DNA from: Phyllobacterium zundukense
Lineage (GTDB): Bacteria > Pseudomonadota > Alphaproteobacteria > Rhizobiales > Rhizobiaceae
Direction: 5' to 3'
Assembly (NCBI RefSeq): GCF_002764115.1
Contig: NZ_CP017940.1
Coordinates: 966,501-1,030,500, forward strand
Length of the DNA stretch: 64,000 nucleotides
Shown here: positions 36,912 through 49,239 of the stretch, piece by piece
Position numbering within the stretch: position 1 is the stretch's first letter
Layout: every line of letters starts with the position of its first letter
Position numbers and translations under genes: made by a program
The notes under the pieces: generated by a model
Databases searched by the model: none
The model's input: only the letters and a program-made list of their open reading frames with translations
What the model was told of the DNA's origin: nothing

Positions 36912-38650
36912 TGGCTGGGATCTGGATCAAACGGAAGAAAGCTGGACTGGAAGCGGGCACTGCCCCTGCCTTTGCGCTCGACGCCAGGAAGAAGAAATCG
37001 GGCAATCGCGCACGCAACCGCGTGCTGATGGCGATGGCCTGCTTCATGGGCATTTATGGAGTCATCAGCGGCCGCCTCGTCTATTATGGCATGCAGGAAG
37101 ATACGACAGGCTATAATGGCCCGACCGGCGCTGTGCTCGCTTCGCGTCCCGACATTCTCGATCGCAATGGCGAGGTCCTCGCGACCGATATCAAAACCGC
37201 CTCGCTTTATGCAGAACCACGCAAGATCATCGATCCGGATGAAGCTGTGGAACTGCTCTCGACGGTTCTGCCGGATCTCAATTTCGAACAAACTTACAGC
37301 CGTCTCAAGAGCGGTTCGGGTTTTGCCTGGCTCAAGCGCGGGCTAACACCGCAGCAGAAAAGCCAGATCATGGCGCTCGGCATTCCAGGTATCGGTTTCA
37401 GGACCGAAAAGTCACGTTTCTATCCTGGGGGCCCCACTGCCTCCCACATCCTTGGTCTCGTCAATATCGACAACCAGGGTATTGCCGGCATGGAGAAATA
37501 CATTGACGAGCAGGGTCTGTCGGACCTGCGCGATGTCGGTCTTGCCGACAGTCGCTCGCTTGAGCCGGTGCGCTTGTCGATCGATCTGCGCGTCCAGCAT
37601 GTCGTGCGCGATGTCGTCGTAAGTGCGATGCAGCGCTACCGAGCTATCGCGGCGGGCGCTGTGGTGATCAATGTTCGCACCGGCGAAGTGCTGGCCATGG
37701 CATCAGCGCCGGATTTCGATCCAAACAACCCGTTCAATGCGCTCGATAAAGACCGCCTCAACCGTATGTCGGCGGGCACTTATGAAATGGGGTCGACCAT
37801 CAAGAGTTTTACGACGGCGATGGCACTTGATTCTGGCAAGGTCAATCTGAACAGCACCTTCGACGCCAGCCGCCCGATCACCATCGGGCACCAGACGATC
37901 CGTGATTTTCATGGCAAGCACCGTACGCTGAGCTTGCCGGAGGTGTTTATTTACTCCTCCAATATTGGTTCGGCGAAGGAAGCGGACGTTGTTGGCATTG
38001 AGGGCCATCGCGAATTCCTGCATCGCATGGGTCTTCTGGATCGCATGACCACGGAACTGCCTGAAGTCGCGCGCCCGATGGAGCCAAAAGTGTGGAAGAA
38101 GGTGCACTCCATCACCATCGCCTTCGGTCACGGAATGGCGACGACGCCGCTGCAGACAGCTGTTGGCGCTGCCGCGCTCATGAATGGCGGCAAGCTCATA
38201 GAGCCCACCTTCCTGCCACGCACGATCGAAGATGCCAACAAGGTGGCAAAGCAGGTGGTGAGTGAAAAAACCAGTGAGGACATGCGCTATCTTTATCGTC
38301 TGAACGCTGAGAAAGGCTCTGGTGGTTCCGGTAACCGGGCGACAGTTCCCGGGTATCGTGTCGGTGGCAAGACGGGTACCGCGGAAAAGGTCATCAATGG
38401 CCGTTATTCAAGCGATGTGCGGTTCAACGCTTTCGTTGCAGCATTTCCGATCGACAAGCCTGAATATGTTGTCTTGACGATCATCGACGAACCGAAGGCC
38501 GAGGAAGGTAAAGTTGGTGCTACGGCTGGCTTTAACGCTGCCCCGATGGTTGCCGATATCATCCGGCGGTCCGCATCATTTCTCGGCGTGAAGCCTGATT
38601 TCGGTGAAGAACAAGAATCTGCTCCAATGATGGTGACGTTTGATGACTAG
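36911..38650 (+). CDS. ftsI: Peptidoglycan D,D-transpeptidase FtsI (PBP3)
   Basis: 579 residues: N-terminal basic tail and membrane helix (about residues 38-58), PBP dimer domain (ASRPDILDRNGEVLATD), and transpeptidase domain with SxxK STIK (Ser295), SSN (349-351) and KTG (about 487-489). It crosslinks septal peptidoglycan and is the target of several beta-lactams. The stop codon TAG at 38648-38650 is formed by the TA target site of MITE copy 2 and the element's first G; without the element the frame would end in TAA at the same codon, so the protein is unchanged. Confidence 0.95.
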   Translation: MAGIWIKRKKAGLEAGTAPAFALDARKKKSGNRARNRVLMAMACFMGIYGVISGRLVYYGMQEDTTGYNGPTGAVLASRPDILDRNGEVLATDIKTASLYAEPRKIIDPDEAVELLSTVLPDLNFEQTYSRLKSGSGFAWLKRGLTPQQKSQIMALGIPGIGFRTEKSRFYPGGPTASHILGLVNIDNQGIAGMEKYIDEQGLSDLRDVGLADSRSLEPVRLSIDLRVQHVVRDVVVSAMQRYRAIAAGAVVINVRTGEVLAMASAPDFDPNNPFNALDKDRLNRMSAGTYEMGSTIKSFTTAMALDSGKVNLNSTFDASRPITIGHQTIRDFHGKHRTLSLPEVFIYSSNIGSAKEADVVGIEGHREFLHRMGLLDRMTTELPEVARPMEPKVWKKVHSITIAFGHGMATTPLQTAVGAAALMNGGKLIEPTFLPRTIEDANKVAKQVVSEKTSEDMRYLYRLNAEKGSGGSGNRATVPGYRVGGKTGTAEKVINGRYSSDVRFNAFVAAFPIDKPEYVVLTIIDEPKAEEGKVGATAGFNAAPMVADIIRRSASFLGVKPDFGEEQESAPMMVTFDD

Positions 38651-38922
38651 AGCGAATTCCGACCAAATGGACGCAGTTCTGTTTCCCGGATGGCGAGACA
38701 ATCCACGCGGAAGGTGGCGAGGCCGATGCGTTCCCATCGGACGACGCCGCCTGATAAAGTGGGTGTCCGCCAGCCGGAAACCCGAAGGGCCGGGTGAATT
38801 CGGGCCAAATCCTGCGGTCTTCGGCGTCGCCCGATGGATAAACATCGGTCTCGCCAAACCCCTTGACCTTGTCCACGAATTCCCTGCGGCAGAACGGGTC
38901 GATTTGGTCGTAATTCGATCTA
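38648..38922. mobile_element. MITE-like element, copy 2 (inserted in the ftsI stop codon)
   Basis: 275 bp including TA at both ends, exactly the length of copy 1. The left terminal repeat reads GAGCGAATTCCGACCAAATG and the right (reverse complement) GATCGAATTACGACCAAATC. The two arms of this copy match each other better than they match copy 1: where copy 1 has GGTT and CATATTGAA, copy 2 has GAAT and CAAATNGAC in both arms. In the dcw transcript the arms would form a long hairpin between ftsI and murE. No transposase gene is inside. Confidence 0.82.
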
Positions 38923-39005
38923 ATGCCGCAGATTCGACTCAAAACGATGCGCATTGCGAGCAGACTCGATGAATTTACGACCTATATGAAGAAGAACGTT
39001 TGAAA

Positions 39006-40493
39006 ATGGGTTCCAGTCCGGCCATGAAACTGAAAGATCTGAATGGCATTCCTGCCTTGGCTATCTCCGAACTCGGAGAGAAGACGATCAATGGCTTGAC
39101 GTCGGACTCCCGGCTGGTTCAGCGCGGATTTCTGTTTGCGGCTCTCAAGGGCTCCAAGGCCGATGGTGGCACCTATGCCGCAGATGCGGCGGCCCGCGGC
39201 GCCGCTGTTATCGTTACGTCCAAGGGGGCGAAGCTCGGCAAGATTGCGCTTCCAATTATCTATGTCGACGATCCTCGCCGCACTCTGGCATTGGCCGCGG
39301 CCAGCTTCTACAAACTCCAGCCGGATGTAATGGTCGCCATTACCGGGACCAGTGGCAAAACCTCGGTTGCCTCTTTTACGCGCCAGATCTGGGCGCAGGC
39401 GGGCTTCGCTTCGGCAAGCATCGGCACCACCGGCGTTGTATCCCCCAAGCGTGACGACTACGGCTCCTTGACAACGCCAGATCCGGTCGAACTGCATAAA
39501 TTGCTGCGCGAACTGGTCGAAGAAGGCGTGACTCACGCTGCGATGGAAGCGTCATCCCATGGTCTTGATCAGCGCCGTCTCGACGGGGTCAGGCTTTCTG
39601 CCGGTGCCTTCACCAATCTCGGCCGCGATCACATGGACTACCATGCAACCGTCGAGGAGTATCACGCCGCCAAGTTGCGCCTCTTCACAGAATTGCTGCC
39701 GAAGGGAGCGCCGGCGGTCATTTTCGCCGATGATCCATTCTCCAAGCCGACCATTGCCGCTGCCACCGAAGCCGGTTGCACGGTTTTGACGGTTGGCCGC
39801 AAGGGTGACTTCATCACGCTGAAGCGCGTCGAGCACGAGCGGTTCCGCCAGCATGTGGAAGTGCACATTGCAGGCGAAATTTATGAGATCACGCTGCCGC
39901 TTGCGGGCGACTTCCAGGTGGCCAATGGACTGGTCGCGGCAGGTCTTGCCATTGCGACCGGTGTGCCCGCTGCGGCCGCGATGCGCGGTCTGGAGCGGCT
40001 CAAGGGTGCGCCTGGGCGGCTCGATCTCGTCGGTGCCACCGAGGACGGCGCGCCCGCCTATGTCGACTACGCCCACAAACCCGATGCGCTGGAAAATGTC
40101 CTGGCCTCCGTCCGGCCGTTCACCACGGGCCGGGTCATCGTGGTGTTCGGCTGTGGTGGCGACCGCGACAAGGGCAAGCGTCCGATGATGGGCGAAATCG
40201 CCACTCGCCTTGCCGATGTCGTCATCGTGACTGATGACAATCCGCGTTCGGAAGTGCCTGCCACAATCCGCTCCGAGATTCTGGCCGCGGCACCCGGTGC
40301 CCGCGAAATCCCGGACCGCCGCGAAGCAATCCGCGAAGCCGTCGCCATGATGAAATCGGGTGATACGCTGATCGTTGCCGGAAAGGGCCACGAGGAGGGG
40401 CAGACCGTCGGAGATGTCGTCCTGCCATTCTCCGACCATGCCGAGGTTGGACAGGCGCTGAAGGACCGGCTCGCACGGGAGAGCGGCGCATGA
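39006..40493 (+). CDS. murE: UDP-MurNAc-L-Ala-D-Glu:meso-diaminopimelate ligase MurE
   Basis: About 495 residues. The ATP loop is [28 protein letters not shown] and [12 protein letters not shown] bind the UDP end; MEASSHGL, and DDNPR (in VTDDNPRSE), the motif that selects meso-DAP over Lys, follow. The start is uncertain: ATG 39006 follows a GAAGAAGAACG stretch, while ATG 39024 gives the family-like MKLKDLNG start without a site. The intergenic space from ftsI (about 350 bp) is mostly MITE copy 2. The stop overlaps murF by 4 bp. Confidence 0.93.
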   Translation: MGSSPAMKLKDLNGIPALAISELGEKTINGLTSDSRLVQRGFLFAALKGSKADGGTYAADAAARGAAVIVTSKGAKLGKIALPIIYVDDPRRTLALAAASFYKLQPDVMVAITGTSGKTSVASFTRQIWAQAGFASASIGTTGVVSPKRDDYGSLTTPDPVELHKLLRELVEEGVTHAAMEASSHGLDQRRLDGVRLSAGAFTNLGRDHMDYHATVEEYHAAKLRLFTELLPKGAPAVIFADDPFSKPTIAAATEAGCTVLTVGRKGDFITLKRVEHERFRQHVEVHIAGEIYEITLPLAGDFQVANGLVAAGLAIATGVPAAAAMRGLERLKGAPGRLDLVGATEDGAPAYVDYAHKPDALENVLASVRPFTTGRVIVVFGCGGDRDKGKRPMMGEIATRLADVVIVTDDNPRSEVPATIRSEILAAAPGAREIPDRREAIREAVAMMKSGDTLIVAGKGHEEGQTVGDVVLPFSDHAEVGQALKDRLARESGA

Positions 40494-41923
40494 GTCTGCT
40501 CTGGACTTCCGAAGCGATGATCGAAGCCATGAATGGTAGACCCGTCGGCAAGCTGCCTGAAGGAATTACCGGCATTTCAATCGACACCCGCACGTTGCGC
40601 CAGGGCGAGGCATTCTTTGCCATCAAGGGGGATGCGCTCGACGGCCATGACTATGCAACCGCGGCTGTTGCTGCAGGTGCGGCCCTTCTTGTGGTCGCCG
40701 AGGCCAAATTGCCCGCTCTTGGCAAGCTGAAGGCGCCGATGATTGTCGTCGACGACGTCCTGGCCGCGATGACACGGCTTGGCATTGCCTCCAGAGAGCG
40801 TTCTCATGCGCAGATCATTGCCGTGACTGGTTCTGTCGGCAAGACAACGACCAAGGAAGCGCTTCGGCATGTGCTTTCCGAAGTCGGCAAGGTGCATGCA
40901 TCGGTTGCATCTTTCAACAATCATTGGGGTGTCCCGCTGACGCTGGCCCGTATGCCGGCAGATGCGGATTACGGAGTGTTCGAGATCGGCATGAACCACG
41001 CCGATGAAATCCGCCCGCTGGTCAAGATGGTTCGCCCTCACGTTGCACTGATTACCCTGATCGCACCGGCGCATCTCGGCCATTTCAAGAACCTTCAGGA
41101 AATCGCCACCGCCAAGGGGGAGATTTTCGAAGGGCTTGTGCCGGGCGGTTACGCGCTGCTCAATCGCGACGACAAGCACTTCAAGCTGCTGGAGACGTTG
41201 GCACGCGAAGCAGGCGTCGAGCACATCAAGAGTTTCGGCGAAAATGCGCGTGCCGATTATCGCCTGACCAAACTGAAACTGCACGGCGAGTGCTCGTGCA
41301 TGACAGCACGTCTTGCCGGCGAAGAAGTGGTCGCCAAAATCGGTGCGCCCGGTCGGCACATCGTGCAGAACGTTCTGGCGGTCCTGGGGGCAGCACATCT
41401 GACAGGCGCTGACATGGCCAAGGTCACCTTGGCATTGGCATCGCTACGGCCGGAGAGCGGGCGAGGTGCGCGTCATACGCTTGAAGTCGCCAAGGGCACG
41501 TTCACGATGATCGATGAGAGCTACAATGCCAACCCGGCATCGATGCGTGCTGCGATCGAGCTTTTGGCAGCCGCTACACCTGCCGGCAAAGGCCGGCGTA
41601 TTGCAGTGCTTGGCGACATGCTGGAGTTGGGCAAGCAGGCGCCGAAGCTGCATGCGGAGTTGTCATCGGTAATCGTCGCCAACCATATCAACATGGTTTT
41701 TCTCGGCGGACCCGAGATGGCGGCGCTCAAAGCGGCCATGCCGGTTGAATTTCATGCCGAATACAGGCAGAGCGTAGAGGAACTGCAACCGCAATTGCTG
41801 AACACGATAAGGGCTGGTGACGTGATCATGATCAAGTCATCGAAGGGGACCGGATTCTCCCAGATCGTGAAAACACTCTTGCAGAAATACAACACCGTGG
41901 AGCCTGCTGGTCCTGCCGAATAG
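40490..41923 (+). CDS. murF: UDP-MurNAc-tripeptide:D-Ala-D-Ala ligase MurF
   Basis: 477 residues with [20 protein letters not shown], the ATP loop [26 protein letters not shown] and [15 protein letters not shown]. It adds D-Ala-D-Ala to give UDP-MurNAc-pentapeptide. It is coupled to murE (ATGA overlap) and followed after 24 bp by mraY. Confidence 0.95.
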   Translation: MSLLWTSEAMIEAMNGRPVGKLPEGITGISIDTRTLRQGEAFFAIKGDALDGHDYATAAVAAGAALLVVAEAKLPALGKLKAPMIVVDDVLAAMTRLGIASRERSHAQIIAVTGSVGKTTTKEALRHVLSEVGKVHASVASFNNHWGVPLTLARMPADADYGVFEIGMNHADEIRPLVKMVRPHVALITLIAPAHLGHFKNLQEIATAKGEIFEGLVPGGYALLNRDDKHFKLLETLAREAGVEHIKSFGENARADYRLTKLKLHGECSCMTARLAGEEVVAKIGAPGRHIVQNVLAVLGAAHLTGADMAKVTLALASLRPESGRGARHTLEVAKGTFTMIDESYNANPASMRAAIELLAAATPAGKGRRIAVLGDMLELGKQAPKLHAELSSVIVANHINMVFLGGPEMAALKAAMPVEFHAEYRQSVEELQPQLLNTIRAGDVIMIKSSKGTGFSQIVKTLLQKYNTVEPAGPAE

Positions 41924-41947
41924 GCCTACGGGGATGGGGATTGACCT

Positions 41948-43030
41948 ATGCTTTATTATCTCGCCGGTCTGGCGGAACATATCCAGTTTCTCAACGTGTT
42001 CCGTTACATCACGTTCAGGACCGGCGGTGCGCTGATCACATCGGCGCTGATTGTGTTTCTGTTTGGACCGCGCATCATCGATTCGTTGCGGATTAGGCAG
42101 GGACGCGGCCAGCCAATCCGTGCCGACGGCCCGCAGACTCACTTCAAGAAGGCCGGTACACCCACGATGGGCGGTCTGATGATCATGACGGGTATCATCG
42201 TATCGTCCCTGTTGTGGGCCAACTGGTCGAATGTCTATGTGTGGATCGTTCTGCTGGTTGCTTTGTCCTTTGGCGCCATCGGCTTTTACGATGATTATCT
42301 GAAGGTCAGCAAACAGACGTTCAAGGGCTTTTCGGCCCGGGCACGCCTCGGCATTGAATTCCTGGTTGCTGCCATAGCTGGCCTTGCCATCATGTGGGCA
42401 GGGCAGGAGCCCTTCTCCTCGTCGCTGACTTTCCCGTTCGCCAAGCAGCTCATTCTCAATCTGGGTATTTTCTTCATCCCGTTCGCTGCCTTCGTCATGG
42501 TCGGCGCCGGCAATGCGGTGAATTTCACCGATGGTCTCGATGGTCTTGCCACGGTGCCGGTGATGATTGCCGCGGCATCCTTTGGTGTGATCGCCTATCT
42601 GTCGGGTAATGCGATCTTTGCTGACTATCTGCAGATCCATTTCACCCCGGGCACGGGTGAACTTGCTGTCGTGCTAGGTTCGGTTATCGGTGCTGGTCTC
42701 GGCTTCCTGTGGTTCAATGCACCGCCTGCCGCAATTTTCATGGGTGATACGGGATCCCTCGCGCTCGGCGGCCTCATCGGCGCCGTCGCAGTTGCCACCA
42801 AACACGAGATCGTCCTCGCCATCATCGGCGGCGTCTTCGTCATGGAAGCCATGTCGGTCATCATCCAGGTGGCATCGTTCAAGATGACCGGCAAGCGGGT
42901 CTTCCTGATGGCACCCATTCATCATCACTTCGAAAAGAAAGGCTGGACCGAGAGCCAGGTGGTGATCCGCTTCTGGATCATCGCCGTGATCCTCGCACTG
43001 ATCGGCCTTTCCACGCTCAAGCTCAGATAA
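41948..43030 (+). CDS. mraY: Phospho-MurNAc-pentapeptide translocase MraY
   Basis: 360 residues with about ten membrane helices. Key motifs: [24 protein letters not shown] (catalytic Asp pair), [37 protein letters not shown] and HHHFEKKGW. It makes lipid I from UDP-MurNAc-pentapeptide and undecaprenyl phosphate at the cytoplasmic face. Confidence 0.96.
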   Translation: MLYYLAGLAEHIQFLNVFRYITFRTGGALITSALIVFLFGPRIIDSLRIRQGRGQPIRADGPQTHFKKAGTPTMGGLMIMTGIIVSSLLWANWSNVYVWIVLLVALSFGAIGFYDDYLKVSKQTFKGFSARARLGIEFLVAAIAGLAIMWAGQEPFSSSLTFPFAKQLILNLGIFFIPFAAFVMVGAGNAVNFTDGLDGLATVPVMIAAASFGVIAYLSGNAIFADYLQIHFTPGTGELAVVLGSVIGAGLGFLWFNAPPAAIFMGDTGSLALGGLIGAVAVATKHEIVLAIIGGVFVMEAMSVIIQVASFKMTGKRVFLMAPIHHHFEKKGWTESQVVIRFWIIAVILALIGLSTLKLR

Positions 43031-43040
43031 GGTTTCTTGC

Positions 43041-44447
43041 ATGATTGCTGCCCACTCCATGAAGGACAAGACCGTCGCGCTCTTCGGGCTCGGCGGTTCG
43101 GGCATTGCTACAGCGCAGGCTATTCTTGCGGGCGGAGCGAAGGTCATCGCCTGGGACGACAATCCCGACAGCGTGGCGCGGGCGCAAAGTGGCGGGATCG
43201 AGACCAATGATCTGCGACAGGTAGACTGGAAACAGTTTTCCTCTTTCATCCTGTCGCCCGGTGTGCCCCTGACGCATCCGCGTCCGCACTGGACCGTGGA
43301 CCTGGCAAAAGCTGCCGGCGTCGAAATCATCGGCGATGTCGAACTCTTCGTGCGCGAGCGCAATCTTGCGCGCAAGAACACCCCATTCATCGCGATCACC
43401 GGTACAAACGGCAAATCGACGACCACGGCCCTGATCGCTCACATTATCAAATCGTCAGGTCGCGACATGCAGCTTGGCGGCAATATCGGCACTGCTGTCA
43501 TGACGCTGGAGCCTCCGGCAGACGATCGCGTTTATGTGGTCGAATGCTCATCCTATCAGATCGACCTGGCGCCGTCGCTCAACCCCACGGCGGGCATTCT
43601 CCTGAACCTGACGCCGGATCACCTGGACCGGCATGGCACGATGCAACACTACGCGGAAATCAAGGAGCGTCTTGTTGCCGGCAGCGACACGGCGATCGTC
43701 GGGGTCGACGACAGTTTTTGCGCCGCAATCGCTGATCGGCTGGAGCGGACGGGCAAGTCTGTCATCCGCATTTCCAAGCGCCTGGCCATCTCTGACGGTT
43801 ATTTTGCCGATGGCTCCAACCTCGTTCACACCAGAAAAGGTGATCGAAATGTCGTCGTGTCACTTGCCGGCATCGGCTCTTTGCGTGGCGAACACAATGC
43901 GCAGAATGCGTTGGCAGCATTCGCAGCCTGCCGCGCTGTTGGTCTTTCGGTGGAAGAGATCAACGCCGGATTGAAGAACTTTCCCGGTCTCGCCCATCGC
44001 ATGGAACAGGTTGCACGGCTCGGAAAGACGCTGTTCGTCAACGATTCCAAGGCAACAAATGCGGAGGCGGCGGCACCTGCGCTGTCCTCGTTCCCGCGTA
44101 TTTACTGGATTGCCGGAGGGCTGCCCAAGGAAGGCGGCATCGCTTCGCTATCCGGCTTTTTCCCGCGCATCGCCAAGGCCTATCTGATTGGGGAAGCCGC
44201 GCCGCAATTTGCGGCAACACTCGGCGAGGCGGCGCCTTACGAGATATCCGGCACAATAGGGGCTGCAGTGGAACACGCTGCACGCGACGCGGCCAGGGAT
44301 GGTTCTACGGAACCCGTGGTCCTGCTGTCACCGGCCTGTGCCAGTTTCGATCAGTTCCAGAATTTCGAAAAACGCGGCGAGGCATTCCGCTCCGCCGTTC
44401 TGGCGCTCGCGGGCGCATCACCTATTGGAGGGCTCTTGAATGGTTAG
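43041..44447 (+). CDS. murD: UDP-MurNAc-L-alanine:D-glutamate ligase MurD
   Basis: 468 residues. The N-terminal Rossmann motif is [15 protein letters not shown], the ATP loop [17 protein letters not shown], followed by [17 protein letters not shown] and [11 protein letters not shown]. It adds D-Glu to UDP-MurNAc-L-Ala. It begins 10 bp after mraY and overlaps ftsW by 8 bp. Confidence 0.95.
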   Translation: MIAAHSMKDKTVALFGLGGSGIATAQAILAGGAKVIAWDDNPDSVARAQSGGIETNDLRQVDWKQFSSFILSPGVPLTHPRPHWTVDLAKAAGVEIIGDVELFVRERNLARKNTPFIAITGTNGKSTTTALIAHIIKSSGRDMQLGGNIGTAVMTLEPPADDRVYVVECSSYQIDLAPSLNPTAGILLNLTPDHLDRHGTMQHYAEIKERLVAGSDTAIVGVDDSFCAAIADRLERTGKSVIRISKRLAISDGYFADGSNLVHTRKGDRNVVVSLAGIGSLRGEHNAQNALAAFAACRAVGLSVEEINAGLKNFPGLAHRMEQVARLGKTLFVNDSKATNAEAAAPALSSFPRIYWIAGGLPKEGGIASLSGFFPRIAKAYLIGEAAPQFAATLGEAAPYEISGTIGAAVEHAARDAARDGSTEPVVLLSPACASFDQFQNFEKRGEAFRSAVLALAGASPIGGLLNG

Positions 44448-45597
44448 TCGTGTTGACCGTGGTCCCGTAGCCGACTGGTGGTGGACGATCGATCGCTTTC
44501 TCCTGGCAGCCTGCCTTGCGCTGATGGGACTGGGCATCCTGCTTTCTTTTGCAGCCAGCCCCGCCGTTGCCGAGCGCATCGGGCTCGACAGTTTTCATTT
44601 CGTCAAACGGCAGGCGTTGTTCATGGTGCCCGCGGTCATCGTCATGTTCGCCGTATCCTTCATGGCGCCTCGGACAATTCGCCGGTTCGCCATGATCATG
44701 CTCGGTATCTCGCTCGTGGCAATGGTTGGTGCGTTGTTCTTCGGTATCGAGGTCAAGGGTGCGCGGCGCTGGGTTTCGCTGGCGGGCGTTTCGATTCAGC
44801 CGTCGGAGTTCATGAAGCCTGCCTTCGTCATTGTTTGCGCGTGGCTGTTTGCAGAGAATGAGCGCCGCAAGGATATTCCGGGGAACTTCTTCTCGATGGT
44901 GCTGTTCTGTGTGGTTGCGGCACTCCTCGTCGCGCAGCCCGATCTCGGGCAGACCATTCTGACGGCAGTCACCTGGGGCGCGATGTTTTTCATGGCCGGC
45001 GTACCGTGGCTCTGGATCATCGGCCTTGGTGTTCTCGCGGTGGGCGGTTTCTTCGGCGCCTATACGGTTTTTCCGCACGTGGCTGGCCGTATCGACCGGT
45101 TTCTGACCGGCGAGGGTGATACGTTCCAGGTAGATACCGGCCGCGAAGCCATTATTCGCGGTGGGTGGTTTGGCCAGGGGCCGGGTGAGGGCACGATCAA
45201 GCGCATCATTCCCGACAGTCACACGGATTTTATCTTCTCGGTGACGGCGGAAGAATACGGCATTGCGCTTTGTCTGCTGATTGTCCTCATCTTCGCTTTC
45301 ATCGTTATTCGCGGCTTGTCCATTGCGCTGAAGGAACGCGATGATTTCACCCGGCTTTCGGTCTCGGGTCTGGTGATTCTGTTCGGCTTTCAATCGATCA
45401 TCAACATGTCGGTCAATCTGCATTTGATGCCTGCGAAGGGTATGACGCTTCCATTCATTTCCTACGGCGGCTCGTCGCTTATTGCGGTTGCAATCTCGAC
45501 GGGGCTCTTGCTCGCGCTGACGCGGCGCCGGCCCGAAGCACGCCGTTCGGCGACACTGGCCAACTCGAAGATGCATTCGATGGCCGGTGCAGTCTGA
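44440..45597 (+). CDS. ftsW: Lipid II polymerase FtsW (SEDS family)
   Basis: 385 residues with about ten membrane helices and the SEDS motifs [45 protein letters not shown] (part of the catalytic loop region) and SVTAEEYG, ending with [13 protein letters not shown]. FtsW polymerises septal glycan together with FtsI. Confidence 0.95.
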   Translation: MVSRVDRGPVADWWWTIDRFLLAACLALMGLGILLSFAASPAVAERIGLDSFHFVKRQALFMVPAVIVMFAVSFMAPRTIRRFAMIMLGISLVAMVGALFFGIEVKGARRWVSLAGVSIQPSEFMKPAFVIVCAWLFAENERRKDIPGNFFSMVLFCVVAALLVAQPDLGQTILTAVTWGAMFFMAGVPWLWIIGLGVLAVGGFFGAYTVFPHVAGRIDRFLTGEGDTFQVDTGREAIIRGGWFGQGPGEGTIKRIIPDSHTDFIFSVTAEEYGIALCLLIVLIFAFIVIRGLSIALKERDDFTRLSVSGLVILFGFQSIINMSVNLHLMPAKGMTLPFISYGGSSLIAVAISTGLLLALTRRRPEARRSATLANSKMHSMAGAV

Positions 45598-45603
45598 GTG
45601 GCC

Positions 45604-46731
45604 ATGGCTAAAGGTACGATATTTCTGTGCGCCGGGGGCACTGGCGGTCATTTATTCCCCGCCGAGGCATTGGCGCATGAGCTGATCGCGCGCGGCTGGG
45701 AAATTCATCTGGCAACCGACGATCGAGCTCAGCGATTCACCAGTGCTTTTCCTGCCAAGAAGATTCATGTCGTGCGATCGGCTACGATCGCCGGGCGCAA
45801 TCCGTTCGCGCTGGCAAAGACCTTCTGGACGCTGTGGCAGGGCAATCTTGATTCCCGCAAGCTCTTTCGCTCGGTAAAGCCAAAACTCGTTGCCGGGTTT
45901 GGCGGTTACCCGACCCTGCCGCCGCTCTATGCAGCAAGTGCGATGAAAATTCCAACGCTCATCCATGAGCAGAATGCGGTGATGGGCCGTGCGAACAAGG
46001 CATTGGCGGCACGTGTCAATGCCATAGCCGGCGGCTTCCTGCCCGATAGCAGCGGACCCTTTGCGAACAAGACCATTGCGACGGGAAATCCCGTCCGTCC
46101 TGCGGTACTGGCGGAAGTCGGCAAACCATACGCGGCATCACAGGGGCAGCAGCCGTTCCATTTCCTGGTGTTTGGCGGCAGTCAGGGCGCGCAGTATTTT
46201 TCGACCGCCATTCCGGCCGCGATCCAGCTGCTTGCGCCGGAAGATCGCGCACGCCTTGTGCTGACCCAACAAGCTCGACCCGAAGATGAGGCGCAGGTGC
46301 GCTCGACCTACCAGGCCCTCGGCATCAAGGCAGAGGTCGCTCCATTCTTCAAGGACATGCCGCGGCGGATCGCCGAGGCGCACTTTGTCCTTTCCCGCTC
46401 GGGCGCGTCCACAGTTTCAGAGATCGCGGCGATTGGGCGTCCTGCTATCCTCGTGCCGTTCCCGCATGCTCTCGACCACGACCAGGCAGCGAATGCCGCG
46501 GCGCTTGCGGCAGCAGGGGGCGCAGACGTCATCAAGCAGTCCGAGCTCTCACCGGAGCGCATTGCGGCAATCCTGACGAGCGCCATGAACGAGCCGTCAC
46601 GGCTGGCATTTGTTGCGGAAAAAGCCCGCAGTACCGGCAAGCCTGACGCTGCAAGGTTGCTTGCGGACCTCGCAGAGGCTATTGCGTCCGGTCAAACCAT
46701 GACGGAATTCAAAAAAGGAGTGCGTCCATGA
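45604..46731 (+). CDS. murG: UDP-GlcNAc:lipid I N-acetylglucosaminyltransferase MurG
   Basis: About 375 residues. [48 protein letters not shown] and [17 protein letters not shown] are classic MurG motifs. It converts lipid I to lipid II. The start is ATG 45604 or GTG 45598; neither has a strong site, and both follow the ftsW stop closely. Confidence 0.94.
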   Translation: MAKGTIFLCAGGTGGHLFPAEALAHELIARGWEIHLATDDRAQRFTSAFPAKKIHVVRSATIAGRNPFALAKTFWTLWQGNLDSRKLFRSVKPKLVAGFGGYPTLPPLYAASAMKIPTLIHEQNAVMGRANKALAARVNAIAGGFLPDSSGPFANKTIATGNPVRPAVLAEVGKPYAASQGQQPFHFLVFGGSQGAQYFSTAIPAAIQLLAPEDRARLVLTQQARPEDEAQVRSTYQALGIKAEVAPFFKDMPRRIAEAHFVLSRSGASTVSEIAAIGRPAILVPFPHALDHDQAANAAALAAAGGADVIKQSELSPERIAAILTSAMNEPSRLAFVAEKARSTGKPDAARLLADLAEAIASGQTMTEFKKGVRP

Positions 46732-48128
46732 AGATGCCGCTCAACATCGGCCTTGTTCATTTCATCGGTATCGGCGGTATCGGCATGAGCGGCATTGCCG
46801 AAGTCCTGCACAATCTCGGCTATAGGGTCCAGGGCTCCGATCAATCAGACAGCGCCAATGTGCAGCGTCTGCGCGAAAAGGGCATTGAGATCTTCGTCGG
46901 TCACAATGCGCAGAACCTTGGCGATGCCGAAGTGGTCGTTGTTTCGACGGCCATCAAGAAATCCAATCCCGAACTGATTGCCGCGCGTGAGAGGTTGCTG
47001 CCGGTTGTCCGCCGCGCGGAAATGCTCGCTGAACTCATGCGCTTCCGCAAGGCAGTTGCAATCGGCGGAACACACGGCAAGACGACGACGACCTCGATGG
47101 TCGCCACGCTGCTCGATGCTGGCAACCTTGATCCGACGGTAATCAACGGCGGTATCATCAATGCCTATGGCACCAATGCGCGCATGGGTGAGGGCGACTG
47201 GATGGTGGTCGAAGCCGACGAGAGCGACGGTACGTTCCTCAAGCTTCCTGCCGATGTGGCCGTTGTCACCAATATCGATCCGGAACATCTCGATCATTAC
47301 GGCACCTTCGACCGTGTTCGCGAAGCATTCCGGCAATTCGTTGAGAATGTTCCGTTTTACGGCTTTGGCGTGATGTGCCTCGATCATCCTGAGGTACAGT
47401 CCCTCGTGTCGCGTATCGAGGATCGCCGGGTCATCACCTATGGCGAGAATCCGCAGGCCGATGTGCGTTTCGTCAATCTCGTGGTTGACGGCGCGAGCTC
47501 GCGTTTCGATGTACAGATTGCCAAGCGCAAGACCGGTGAGACGATCGAGATCGCCGGCCTTCGCCTGCCGATGCCAGGCCGCCACAACGTTTCCAATGCC
47601 ACGGCGGCGATTGCCGTTGCCCATGAACTTGGCATTTCCGCAGAGGACATCAAGAAGGGGCTGTCGTCCTTTGGCGGCGTCAAGCGCCGGTTTACCCATA
47701 CGGGGACTTGGAAGGGTGTCGAGATTTTCGACGATTACGGCCACCATCCAGTCGAGATCAAGGCTGTGCTGAAGGCAGCGCGCGATTCGGCCAAGGGCCG
47801 CGTGATCGCGGTGGTCCAGCCGCACCGCTTTACACGCCTCGCCAGCCTGTTCGATGAGTTTGCCGCCTGCTTCAACGATGCCGACACGGTCATCGTCGCT
47901 CCGGTCTATACAGCCGGTGAGGACCCGATCGACGGCATTACTTCGGAGGCGCTGGTTTCCCGCATCAGGACTGCTGCACATCGCGATGCTCGTTACATTA
48001 GCGGGCCGCAGGAAGTCGCTCCGTTGATCGCGGAAATCGCCAAGCCGGATGATTTTGTGATTTTTCTTGGTGCAGGCAGCATTACCGGGTGGGCCTATGC
48101 CTTGCCAAAGGAACTGGCGGCGCTCTAG
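46728..48128 (+). CDS. murC: UDP-MurNAc:L-alanine ligase MurC
   Basis: 466 residues: [24 protein letters not shown] loop [31 protein letters not shown], and [10 protein letters not shown]. It starts peptide-stem synthesis by adding L-Ala. Coupled to murG by a 4-bp overlap; GGAG lies 6 bp before the ATG. Confidence 0.96.
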   Translation: MKMPLNIGLVHFIGIGGIGMSGIAEVLHNLGYRVQGSDQSDSANVQRLREKGIEIFVGHNAQNLGDAEVVVVSTAIKKSNPELIAARERLLPVVRRAEMLAELMRFRKAVAIGGTHGKTTTTSMVATLLDAGNLDPTVINGGIINAYGTNARMGEGDWMVVEADESDGTFLKLPADVAVVTNIDPEHLDHYGTFDRVREAFRQFVENVPFYGFGVMCLDHPEVQSLVSRIEDRRVITYGENPQADVRFVNLVVDGASSRFDVQIAKRKTGETIEIAGLRLPMPGRHNVSNATAAIAVAHELGISAEDIKKGLSSFGGVKRRFTHTGTWKGVEIFDDYGHHPVEIKAVLKAARDSAKGRVIAVVQPHRFTRLASLFDEFAACFNDADTVIVAPVYTAGEDPIDGITSEALVSRIRTAAHRDARYISGPQEVAPLIAEIAKPDDFVIFLGAGSITGWAYALPKELAAL

Positions 48129-48176
48129 ATTTGGCGGTTACCCCAAGCGAGGGGCGAATGCTGCTGGAAGGATAAT

Positions 48177-49151
48177 ATGTATTCACTGGTTGATGGCGAA
48201 GCCCTGCTGAAGAAGCTGGGGGATCGATTCTCGGGCCTGCGCGGGCGATTGACCCCCAATATGGGCATGGAAAAAGTGACATGGTTTCGCGCCGGCGGCC
48301 CGGCTGAAGTCATGTTCCAGCCAGCGGATGAAGAAGATCTGTCAGCTTTCCTCAAAGCTGTTCCTGACGAATATCCAATCCTCACAGTCGGCATCGGCTC
48401 CAATCTCCTGGTCCGCGATGCCGGTATTCGCGGCTTCGTCGTGCGCCTGTCCGCCAAGGGGTTTGGCGAAGTGGAGCGTGTCGGCGATATGCAGTTGCGA
48501 GCCGGCGCGGCAACGCCGGACAAACGTGTGGCGGCAGCGGCGCTGGAGGCCGGAATCGCCGGGTTTCATTTCTATCACGGCATTCCCGGTGGCATTGGCG
48601 GTGCGCTGCGCATGAATGCGGGCGCCAATGGTGTCGAGACGCGCGAGCGCGTGGTTGAAGTGCGGGCTCTCGATCGCAAGGGCGACGTGCATATCCTCTC
48701 TAACGCCGATATGGGCTATGGCTATCGCCATTCCGGCGCTGCGAATGACCTGATCTTCACCTCGGCGCTGTTCGAAGGCGCTCCCGGTGACAGGGGTGAT
48801 ATCCAGAGCGCGATGGATGCCGTTCAGCAGCACCGCGAGACTGTGCAGCCTATCCGCGAGAAAACAGGCGGTTCAACCTTCAAGAATCCGGAAGGCTCAT
48901 CCGCCTGGAAGGAAATCGACAAGGCGGGCGGGCGCGGCCTGATGATTGGCGGCGCGCAGATGTCGCCCATGCATTGCAACTTCATGATCAACACCGGTAC
49001 TGCGTCAGCCCATGATCTTGAAACCCTGGGCGAAACAATCCGTTCGCGCGTGCTGCAGAACTCCGGCATCAAGCTCCATTGGGAAATCAAGCGCCTCGGG
49101 CTTTTCCGGCCCGGTCATGAGGTGCATGAGTTCATGGGGCAGTTGCTTTAA
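48177..49151 (+). CDS. murB: UDP-N-acetylenolpyruvoylglucosamine reductase MurB
   Basis: 324 residues of the type I/II MurB family (FAD). Motifs are [44 protein letters not shown], and [10 protein letters not shown] with the catalytic Ser. The C-terminal GHEVHEF likely supplies the Glu. It makes UDP-MurNAc with NADPH. It is the last gene before a 264-bp gap. Confidence 0.94.
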   Translation: MYSLVDGEALLKKLGDRFSGLRGRLTPNMGMEKVTWFRAGGPAEVMFQPADEEDLSAFLKAVPDEYPILTVGIGSNLLVRDAGIRGFVVRLSAKGFGEVERVGDMQLRAGAATPDKRVAAAALEAGIAGFHFYHGIPGGIGGALRMNAGANGVETRERVVEVRALDRKGDVHILSNADMGYGYRHSGAANDLIFTSALFEGAPGDRGDIQSAMDAVQQHRETVQPIREKTGGSTFKNPEGSSAWKEIDKAGGRGLMIGGAQMSPMHCNFMINTGTASAHDLETLGETIRSRVLQNSGIKLHWEIKRLGLFRPGHEVHEFMGQLL

Positions 49152-49239
49152 TCGTCCGAAGTTCAAACTCGGATGCAATTGAGTGTCGATGTCGCATTTC
49201 GACTATGGAACACATTTTTTTACACGAAATTCCATTGTT

